From: an uncultured Bacteriovoracaceae bacterium
Lineage (GTDB): Bacteria > Bdellovibrionota > Bacteriovoracia > Bacteriovoracales > Bacteriovoracaceae
Direction: 5' to 3'
NCBI GenBank assembly: GCA_950054155.1
Contig: CATLOT010000027.1
Span: 1 to 50,574, forward strand
DNA: 50,574 nt
In this document: one piece after another, positions 25,719 through 33,800 of the stretch
Position numbering within the stretch: the stretch's first letter is position 1
Layout: every line of letters begins with the position of its first letter
Notes under the pieces: generated by a model
Told to the model about the DNA's origin: nothing
The model's input: only the letters and a program-made list of their open reading frames with translations
Databases searched by the model: none
Position numbers and translations under genes: made by a program

Positions 25719-27623
25719 GTGTTGCGTGCAAGAAAAGTAGAAGAGACTATTTTTCATCTAGTGGGCTATAAAGACGGTCAAGTTCTTTATGAGTTTCCCC
25801 TTGATAAGAAGAAGCTCTTGGTGGGTCGTGCCCCCCATGCGGATATCTCTATAGATGATCCTTCCCTCTCCTTTTACCATGCCTTCATCGTGATTGATGA
25901 ACACGGTGGTAAAATCATCGACCTAGAAAGTGATAATGGCATCACGATAAATGGTAATCGTGAAAAACAGGCTTTCTTTGCTGATGGTGATATCCTGCGC
26001 TTTGGCGCCATTGAACTGCATATCAATGAAAGAGTCCTTGAATCTGAATCTGGTCCTATATTTGAGGATCAAGACGCTGGGGTTGTCGACAAGCTTGATA
26101 GTGATGTTATTGGCGACCTCCCGCCCGAACTACCCCCGATGCCAGGACTTGTGGTCATTGATGGGGAGTACTGTGATATTGTCTTTAATGAAGAGGCCTT
26201 CATTCCTGTTGATAAGATTGCCGCTTTAGAAGAAGGCAGAAATTACAAGGAATATATAGACCCAGAAGAAGAAAAAGAAGTTAAACCCATTGCCCGCAAG
26301 AAAGAAGAACTCTCCGTTGAGATCACCGTTCTCGTTAATGGAAATATCCTCTCGCTTGATTATGTCTCAGCGAATAAAGGAACCACCTATGTCTCAAACC
26401 TAGGTCGTCATAAGCACACCATTAGTCTGCCCTGTCTTGAAGAGGAAGATAGACTACCTCTTATAGAAGTCGATGGCGGTCAGGTAAAGGTTCATAAGAT
26501 TCCTGGTTTTCATACCAATAATCGTGAAACCGGGGAAAAAGATATATTTTCTAAGGCCGAGAGCTACACCATTGGACCTAAGGATACACTGAACTTTCAA
26601 AATAAGACGGTTCAAATTATCGTTCGCCTCGCTGATGCTCCCCCAAGCCTTAAAGCTGCTCCTTTCTTTGGAGCGGATCGTGCCTTTCAAAAAGAAGCTA
26701 GTAAAATCTTTGGTGTCGTGATGGGCCTTATGATGCTTCTTCTCTTTATTGACACCAGTGTGGAACCTCCAAAGAAGAAAATTGCCGTTATTTATAGAAA
26801 GGCCATCAAGAGTAAGAAGCCTTCAGATAAGCGTTCAAAGTCAGTTGCTGATAAAGTCGATAAGAATACTGGTATAAAGGAAAACAAACAGCCTAATAAA
26901 GAACCTAAGATGGCGAAGAAGTCTCCAACGAAATCAAAGGTGAAAAAGCAAAAAACTCAGAAAAAGCCGCAGAAGAAACTCGCTGCTGCCGCTCCTTCAC
27001 CGCAAAAGGTTAAGCAAAAGCCAAAAATGAAAGCTTACAAGTTTAAGGCCAATAATAAACTTTCAAGCCTCTTTGGCAGCACTAAAAACCTTAAGCCGAC
27101 TAAGATCAATAAGAATAATGCGGCCCAAGGCACAAGTGGGTTCAAGTCTGTGGCCAATACTTCTGACTCAGCCCTTAAGGCCAATACCAATAGTGATGTA
27201 GGGACCCTCGGTCAAGATTTCAGCGGTAACTATGATTCAAGTACTGGGGCGCAAGGACTTTCAAGCAAGTCTGGAGTGGACACCACTTATCAAGATCCCA
27301 AAACCGTCGTGCTTGGTTCTATGGACCCTGAGCTCTTAAGAAAAATTCTAAAAGAATATCTTCCCCAATTTCGCCACTGCTATCAAAAAGAACTTGAAAG
27401 TAACGAAGCGGCTAAGGGTGTGATTGACCTTCACTTTAGAATTAATCCTAACGGAAGTGTCAGTAAAATTGCCATCAAAGGAAAGAGAGCTCGCTTCAGT
27501 AAAAGTGGGACAGGCTGTATGGCCGGTGTGCTCAAACTCATCGACTTTCCCAAACCAAAGGGTGGCGGTGTTGTTGATGTCAAACAACCTCTAAACTTCT
27601 TCTCTGAAAAGAATAAGTATTAA
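25719..27623 (+). CDS. gltG: GltG/PglI-like protein: FHA, membrane helix, TonB-like C-terminus
   Basis: This protein of about 634 residues has three parts: a cytoplasmic FHA domain (about 32-100: LLVGRAPHADISIDDPSLSFYHAFI then DNGITINGN), which normally binds phosphothreonine; one membrane helix at about 330-347 (GVVMGLMMLLLFID); and a Lys/Pro-rich periplasmic linker ending in an AgmX/PglI-type TonB-like domain (about 537-634: LPQFRHCYQKEL ... GVIDLHFRINPNGSVS). This combination is the hallmark of GltG in the gliding complex, linking inner membrane to periplasm. TTG, GTG and TTG stand in a row; the GTG at 25719 is best spaced from GGGAG. Confidence 0.8.
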   Translation: MLRARKVEETIFHLVGYKDGQVLYEFPLDKKKLLVGRAPHADISIDDPSLSFYHAFIVIDEHGGKIIDLESDNGITINGNREKQAFFADGDILRFGAIELHINERVLESESGPIFEDQDAGVVDKLDSDVIGDLPPELPPMPGLVVIDGEYCDIVFNEEAFIPVDKIAALEEGRNYKEYIDPEEEKEVKPIARKKEELSVEITVLVNGNILSLDYVSANKGTTYVSNLGRHKHTISLPCLEEEDRLPLIEVDGGQVKVHKIPGFHTNNRETGEKDIFSKAESYTIGPKDTLNFQNKTVQIIVRLADAPPSLKAAPFFGADRAFQKEASKIFGVVMGLMMLLLFIDTSVEPPKKKIAVIYRKAIKSKKPSDKRSKSVADKVDKNTGIKENKQPNKEPKMAKKSPTKSKVKKQKTQKKPQKKLAAAAPSPQKVKQKPKMKAYKFKANNKLSSLFGSTKNLKPTKINKNNAAQGTSGFKSVANTSDSALKANTNSDVGTLGQDFSGNYDSSTGAQGLSSKSGVDTTYQDPKTVVLGSMDPELLRKILKEYLPQFRHCYQKELESNEAAKGVIDLHFRINPNGSVSKIAIKGKRARFSKSGTGCMAGVLKLIDFPKPKGGGVVDVKQPLNFFSEKNKY

Positions 27624-28867
27624 TGAGAGTTGCTATCATTGGCGCAGGAGCTGCTGGACACTTCTGTGCCATTCGCATCAAAGAAGAACTCATCGAACGG
27701 GGTGAAGATCATACTCTCACCACCATCACCCTCTTTGAAAAGGGCAGTGATGTCTTAAGAAAGGTGCGCATCTCTGGTGGAGGACGCTGTAACGTCACCC
27801 ACAATCAATTTGATCCAAAACTATTGGCGAGCAACTATCCTCGAGGCTCTCGAGAACTTAGAGGTCCTTTTAACAGCTTTAACCCCTCTCATATGATTGA
27901 GTGGCTTAATAGAAAAGGTGTTAAAACCAAGGTAGAGAGTGATGGGCGCATTTTCCCTGTTACCGATAGTTCCCAGACCATCATAGACTGCTTTAAAGGC
28001 TCAGTTAATAATTATGGGATTGACGTTAAACTAAGCTCAGCTGTTAAGAATATTGAGTTAAATGACAGTGGTCAGTTCCTCTTATCAACCTCACAAGAGG
28101 AGGCTCTCGTCTTTGACTATCTGGTCATCACCACCGGCTCAGATCGCTCAGGCCACTTCCTAGCAAGCCTTCTCGGCCACGCCATTACCCCTCTTGCCCC
28201 AAGCCTCTTTACCTTTAAGGTTAAGAGCCCCCTGCTCTTAGGACTTGAAGGCATCAGTTTTCCAAGCGCGACGATAGATCTCAAACTCGGAAAAAAGAAG
28301 TGGCAAGAAAAAGGCCCCCTCCTTATCACCCATTGGGGTTTAAGTGGACCTGCCATCTTAAAGTTGAGTGCTTGGGCCGCTCGTGAAATAAAAGAGCATA
28401 ATTATCAATTTGATTTTCGCGTGAATTTTCTTGGCCTCAAATTAGAGGAGATCACAGAGAGGCTAAAAACTCTCAAAGCAAAAGAAGCGAAGAAACTTAT
28501 CACTAATACTCCCCTCGATACTATTTCAAAGCGATTTTGGAAGGTTTTTGTCCATGAACTCATACCAGAGGATTGCGAAAGGCCTTGGATTGAAGTCTCC
28601 CAAAAATCCCTTAATAAGCTTTCCCAAGCCCTCTACGCGACAGTTTTTAAAAGTGTCGGAAGCCACCGCTTTAAAGAGGAATTCGTTGAATGTGGCGGTA
28701 TCAACTCAAAGGAGATCGACTTTAAAACCATGCAAAGTAAGATCGTGCCCAACCTCTACTTCGCCGGCGAAGTCCTCGATATCGATGGAATTACAGGGGG
28801 CTTTAATTTTCAAAATGCCTGGACCGGAGCTTTTCTCGCCGCTCAGTCACTCACAAAGAAGGATTAG
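27623..28867 (+). CDS. HI0933/YhiN-family flavoprotein
   Basis: This is a 414-residue NAD(P)/FAD-dependent oxidoreductase of the HI0933 (YhiN/BaiN-like) family. It has the dinucleotide motif IIGAGAAG at residues 5-12, the family motif RISGGGRCNVTH (about 49-60) and a C-terminal GFNFQNAWTGAFLAAQSL flavin segment after YFAGEVLDIDGITGG. The substrate is unknown. Its ATG overlaps the stop of the GltG-like gene (TAATG), so it is co-translated with the gliding operon although no known link to motility exists. It converges on the 28864-29409 gene with a 4-base overlap. Confidence 0.9.
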   Translation: MRVAIIGAGAAGHFCAIRIKEELIERGEDHTLTTITLFEKGSDVLRKVRISGGGRCNVTHNQFDPKLLASNYPRGSRELRGPFNSFNPSHMIEWLNRKGVKTKVESDGRIFPVTDSSQTIIDCFKGSVNNYGIDVKLSSAVKNIELNDSGQFLLSTSQEEALVFDYLVITTGSDRSGHFLASLLGHAITPLAPSLFTFKVKSPLLLGLEGISFPSATIDLKLGKKKWQEKGPLLITHWGLSGPAILKLSAWAAREIKEHNYQFDFRVNFLGLKLEEITERLKTLKAKEAKKLITNTPLDTISKRFWKVFVHELIPEDCERPWIEVSQKSLNKLSQALYATVFKSVGSHRFKEEFVECGGINSKEIDFKTMQSKIVPNLYFAGEVLDIDGITGGFNFQNAWTGAFLAAQSLTKKD

Positions 28868-29409
28868 TGCATTAGAGGGAAGTCAGCAGTATGACTTTTC
28901 TTATTATCAATGCCATCCGTGTCTTTAAAGAGAAATTCAAACTTCATTTTCCAGATATGCTGATCTTTCTTAAGACTTTTAAAGGCCTCTCTGATCTTCA
29001 CTTTCTTAAGAATCACTTCACTGTCAGCGATTTCAACCTGAACATCAGCATAGTCAAAGGCATCCTTTTCAAACACCAGACCAACAGGAGTCAGGCCATG
29101 GCGTTCATGAGCGTCCTCATGTCCACTAAATTCCCTCTTGCCTATCATTCGGTATGTCTTAACCGCCTTAAAATCAACACCCTTACAGTCACCCTTAAAA
29201 GGGATGTGGACATTGACACTCGCAGGATAGCTCGGTTTAAAAATATGGTAAGTCTCATAGTAGAGTTCGTACTTCTTAGTCTTTCTATTATACTCTCTCT
29301 CACCAACACTATCTTTAAAGTAGAGTTTCCCCCAATCAAGACCGCATTGTGCCCTTGTGCTTTTTGGAAGCACCGTTAAAAAGAGTAATGTCATCAGTAA
29401 CGTCTTCAT
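28864..29409 (-). CDS. Exported hypothetical protein
   Basis: This 181-residue protein has a signal peptide (residues 1-20, ending STRAQ). The mature part has two cysteines near its start (CGLDWGKLYF and GDCKGVDF) and alternating beta-like segments, e.g. YELYYETYHIF and YADVQVEIADSEVILKKVKI, suggesting a small periplasmic beta-sandwich. The family is not recognised. It lies 16 bases downstream of the MepA-like endopeptidase gene on the same strand, so the two probably form an operon. Confidence 0.55.
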   Translation of the reverse strand: MKTLLMTLLFLTVLPKSTRAQCGLDWGKLYFKDSVGEREYNRKTKKYELYYETYHIFKPSYPASVNVHIPFKGDCKGVDFKAVKTYRMIGKREFSGHEDAHERHGLTPVGLVFEKDAFDYADVQVEIADSEVILKKVKIREAFKSLKKDQHIWKMKFEFLFKDTDGIDNKKSHTADFPLMH

Positions 29410-29425
29410 CTCTTATTACATCCCG

Positions 29426-30583
29426 TTAATATGAATCTGGATCTTTACCGTTTCTCTTAAAGCTCAAGTGAATATGATCATCATGACCACTACAACTTTT
29501 CGCAATTGTTTGAGAAACACCGTATTCACTAGACATATAGTCATTAATCATCGTTCTTAATTTTGGATCATTGATAAAGACTTTATCAATGCCATAAGGG
29601 TCCACATCAATAAAGGCCTTAATCATTTCATAGGTATTATCGCGGTCATAGCAACCTGAATTATTCACATTACATCTTTCGGCCCGCGCCACGCCATCTT
29701 GAGTTTTCCCGATAAGGCGCAGATCCACGTCTCTTCCTTCTTGGTGTTCGCTATGACCACTGGTGGGTCCCGCTTTAGAAGAGATCTCTCCGACCCCCAT
29801 GATTATTCCTTTCTCAGAGAGGATTTTACCGGCTGCTTTAATATTCCAAACCGTTCTTTCAGAGCCAAAGACATTGCCATCACCATCTCCATAGCGATAG
29901 TAGCCAATATCCTTTTCCATCTCAAACTCTCCCATGGAGCCGTTTCTCACCTCATCGTAATCTTTTGGACTCGGCAACTCCACTAAAGGGCCCTCTTCGC
30001 TAATAGGAACCCAATCAGGTCTTGGGCCAAGATCAAAATTTAGCATCGCCCTTTCTTCATCAGTAAGAGCGTACTGGGGGGTATCACCACTTCGTGAGCG
30101 GTAGCCATCATCCCCTGATTCATAAAACCCAGCAGGACATGACTCACCTGTCGGAGAATCCGTCATGATATCAATATAGTTAACGGCTTCATAAGGATTT
30201 TTAAGATAGTTTTTAAAGCGGCCTTTTGGTTCACCATAAGAGAGGACTTCTTGTTCACCAAGACCAGTGGCCTGAACAGTTGCATTGGGAAAAGAAGTGG
30301 CAGCGCTTATCCCGCCCGCAAGGGACATACAATCCGCTTGTTTGATTCCAAATTGACTATAAACAGGCAAGGCCTTGGCATTGTAGTAACCACAATCAAG
30401 CCCTCCAAAGGAAGTCGAGCCCATTGGGCTAAAAATCTTAGTTAAAGAACTTCCGAGAATTTGTGAGTTATTCACCTGAAGCTGCTTTCCCGTAGTATTC
30501 ATGATCTGTGCCTGAATACCACTTGAAGCAGTAGCGACCATCACGATGAAAAAGAGAGTTTTATATTTACGACGAAAGTTCAT
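29426..30583 (-). CDS. MepA-like LAS metallopeptidase (murein endopeptidase)
   Basis: This is a 385-residue exported protein with a signal peptide (residues 1-26, GIQAQ). The C-terminal third carries the zinc ligands of MepA (penicillin-insensitive murein endopeptidase): GHSEHQEGRDVDLRL (276-290, His and Asp ligands) and SGHDDHIHLSF (365-375). MepA cuts peptidoglycan cross-links in the periplasm. The N-terminal ~240 residues are unlike the E. coli enzyme (which is about 270 residues in total) and contain several cysteines. In Bdellovibrio-like predators such hydrolases can act on prey or self wall; that role here is inference. Confidence 0.8.
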   Translation of the reverse strand: MNFRRKYKTLFFIVMVATASSGIQAQIMNTTGKQLQVNNSQILGSSLTKIFSPMGSTSFGGLDCGYYNAKALPVYSQFGIKQADCMSLAGGISAATSFPNATVQATGLGEQEVLSYGEPKGRFKNYLKNPYEAVNYIDIMTDSPTGESCPAGFYESGDDGYRSRSGDTPQYALTDEERAMLNFDLGPRPDWVPISEEGPLVELPSPKDYDEVRNGSMGEFEMEKDIGYYRYGDGDGNVFGSERTVWNIKAAGKILSEKGIIMGVGEISSKAGPTSGHSEHQEGRDVDLRLIGKTQDGVARAERCNVNNSGCYDRDNTYEMIKAFIDVDPYGIDKVFINDPKLRTMINDYMSSEYGVSQTIAKSCSGHDDHIHLSFKRNGKDPDSY

Positions 30584-30649
30584 TTTAAGATTATCTCTGT
30601 TAACACTAAAATCCCTAAGCCCCTAAATGATTCCAACCTCTTAGAAAAA

Positions 30650-30671
30650 GACAGGTGCCAATGAGTTGAGG
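30650..30671 (+). repeat. Dispersed AGGTGCCA repeat, copy 3 (degenerate)
   Basis: It reads GACAGGTGCCAATGAGTTGA and shares AGGTGCCA plus GTTGAG with copies 1 and 2. It lies 67 bases upstream of the MepA-like gene start. Confidence 0.4.
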
Positions 30672-30816
30672 CAATTTCTTCACCACTCCTCTTATCGGGT
30701 CAGAGCTCGCTAAAAATTAACTAAACGTAAAGTATTATTATTACTAAAGAAATCACCGTCTCTTAAAAAAACCTAAATGATCAGGTAAAAAGATTTCCTA
30801 TAATAAAGAAAGTTAC

Positions 30817-30844
30817 TAAAAACCAAAGGATTTCAAACCGATAA
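30817..30844 (+). promoter_or_regulatory. Possible sigma-28-type promoter for the IPT-repeat lipoprotein
   Basis: ACCGATAA (30837-30844) matches 7/8 of the FliA -10 GCCGATAA. A TAAA lies at 30817-30820, which makes the spacer one base longer than ideal, and the rest of the -35 is poor. The start codon is 48 bases downstream. Confidence 0.35.
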
Positions 30845-30892
30845 GATACTGAGGTTCAAGGAATTGAACATATTGACTTAGGGAATTGAATA

Positions 30893-33800
30893 TTGATTAA
30901 AGCAATGAACACTCTTCTATTTGCCTTTATTTTATTTGCAACAGGTTGTGTTGTCGGTGAAGTTCAATTACCTAAAGAAGAGGCCAGTGGTGCTCAAGCC
31001 GCTCTTGGTCTTACCAGTGTTTCTCCTTCAAGCGGTGTCATCGGTGGAGGAACCACAATCACGTTAACTGGTGTGCTCTTTGAAGTAGGCATGACGATCA
31101 CTATCGACGGCAGCCCATGTGCTAGTGTAACTGTAATCAATTCAACATCGGCAACATGTGTGACCCCCGCACACGTACAGGGCTTTGTTCCTGTAAGTGT
31201 CGCAACTAGCGAAGAAACATCAACCTTAAGTAATGCCTTTTTCTATCAAGGCCCACCGACAATCTCTTCAATTTCTCCTAGCATCGGCCCAGATACTGGG
31301 GGCAGTATTGTTACCCTGACAGGAACAAACTTTTTAGCAGGAGTCATTCCCTACTTTGACGGTGTCGCCTGTAATTTCATCAATAGAATCAGTGACACTT
31401 CCCTTCAGTGTGTTCCTGCTGCCCATGCTTCAGCAACAGTGGCGGTTACTGTCGTGAATCCTGATGGCCAATTCAGTAGTCCAGGACCCACCTACCAGTA
31501 TTCAACAGTTCCCAATCCAACTTCTGTGAATGTCAATGCAGGAGCTATTAGTGGTGGCAATGATATCATCATTGCGGGTACAAATTTTACAGGTGCCGAT
31601 AGCGTTACCGTAGCAGGTATTGCTTGTGCTTCATACGTTGTCGACAATCCTCTTCAGATCACCTGTACAACGGGAAATGCCTCCGTTGCTATTGCCTCTG
31701 GGGATATCGTTGTTAGTCGTTCAGGCTTAAGTGGGACCCTCGCAAGTAGCTACTCTTATCAGCCAGCGCCCACCATAACAGCGATTAGCCCGAGCACGGC
31801 GAATCCCTCCATTGCGAGTACCATTACAATTTCGGGTCTTAATTTTGACACCGTCAATGGCGTCAGCGTTCTCATCGATGATGATCCTTGTACCGTCAAT
31901 GCCCCCTCTTTAACCTCTACTTCTTTTGACTGTGTCACCCCCACTGGTGGTGGTGTGAGCACAGGTGTTTTTGATGTGGAGGTAAGAAACCTCGATGGAG
32001 GCGATGGGGTCACAGCCTATCAAGCCGATAGTGTTACAAATGGCTTCACCTTTCAAGATGCTCCGGCCATCGGAAGTATCACCCCTAATGCAGGTGCCTT
32101 AGCGGGGGGAAGCGTTGCCACCATTTCAGGAACAGGCTTTCTCAGTGGGCTCTCCGCAACTATTGGAGGAGTATCCTGTACAAGTATCACGGCCGTGACG
32201 GCCACAAGCTTTAATTGTGGAATCCCTGCCAATGCCTCAGCGGGCGCTGTTGATGTTGTCGTAACAAATACGGATGGCCAAACGGTGACGGCCACCAATC
32301 TTTATACCTATCAAGTCGCCCCAAGTATCGCGAGTGTCACACCCAATGCTGGAGCTGTTGCGGGGACCTACACGATACGTGTTCTCGGTGCTGACTTCTT
32401 AACAGGAGCTACTGTAAGCATTGGAAGCACCCTTTGCTCATCGACAACTTTTATAAATTCAGGTGAACTCCAGTGTGTTGTGCCCCCTTCGGGCGCAGCG
32501 ACCAACGCCAATGTTGTGGTGACTAACCCTGACTCTCAAATAGATACCCTCACCAATGGATTTAGTTACACAAACCCTCCAACAATAGCGAGTATCTCTC
32601 CTGCTATTGGCGACGATGGCGGGACCACAGATATTACGATTACCGGTAGTAATTTCTACTCCAGTGCCACGGTCACTATTGGGGCCCTTGCCTGTGGTAG
32701 TGTCGTGGTCAACTCAAGTACAGAAATCACCTGCCGCCCACCTGCTCAAGCGGCAGGGACCTATAATGTCACTGTCACAAATGCTGATGGAGGTAGTCAG
32801 AATGTAACAGCGACAGGGGCCTATCGCTACCTCGTGGCCCCCACCGTATCAAGTGTCTCCCCAGACTTTGGCCCTAACACAGGTGGCACGAGCATTACTG
32901 TTACAGGAACAAACTTCTTTAATGGTGCTCAAGTCTACATTGGTTCAAACCTCTGTAACAATATTGTCTTTGTCAGCTCAACGACGATCACCTGTGATAC
33001 TCCAAGTGGTCTTTATGGTGATCGCGCTGTCGAAGTTGAAAATGTCGATGGTCAGTCTGGGATTCTTTCAAGTCCAGGCTTTCTCTATGTTCCTCCTCCG
33101 GCCATCACTCTCATCAATCCAAATAATGGTGACCTCGATGGAGGAACACGAATTGTTATCTCTGGCACAAGTTTTCGCACAGGTGTTTCTGTTGAAATCG
33201 GCGGACTTCCCTGCTCCATTGTCGGGATACCAACATCAACGAGTATCACTTGTGATACAACAGGCCCGGCAACAGAAGGCCTAAAAGACCTCGTTATCAC
33301 CAATACGGACGGTCAATCGGGAACGGAAACAAATGGTTTTCGCCACATCGGCCCTCCGACGATCACCGGTGTCTCACCTGGTATTGGTCCTGACTCTGGT
33401 GGAACAACAGTAACCATTACGGGGACGAATTTCGTTCAACTTGGAAACGCCCTCGGCGTTACTATTGGTGGAGCAAATTGTATTAACCTTAATATTGTAA
33501 GTGAAAATGAAATTAACTGTGAAACGACAGCAGGACCAGCTGGAGCACAGGATATTGTTATTACCAATGGTGATGAGGACCAACAAACTGTCACTCTCAC
33601 CAATGGTTTTACTTACATTCCCCCACCAACAGTCGCCTCTGTCAATATTCCTAATGGCCCTGCCGCAGGAGGCACCACAATTACGGTCACGGGAACCAAT
33701 TTCATCGTGGGAAGTCCAACGACTGTGACCGTCGGAACTTTTGCCTGTACATCCGTTAACGTCACAACAACGACAACCCTCACCTGTGTGACAGGGGCAG

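Larger units (their letters stand above)
30584..30892. promoter_or_regulatory. Divergent intergenic region before the IPT-repeat lipoprotein
   Basis: This 309-bp AT-rich gap between the MepA-like and the IPT-repeat genes holds a dispersed AGGTGCCA repeat (30650-30671) and a sigma-28-like site (30817-30844). No ORF or RNA gene is visible. Confidence 0.5.
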
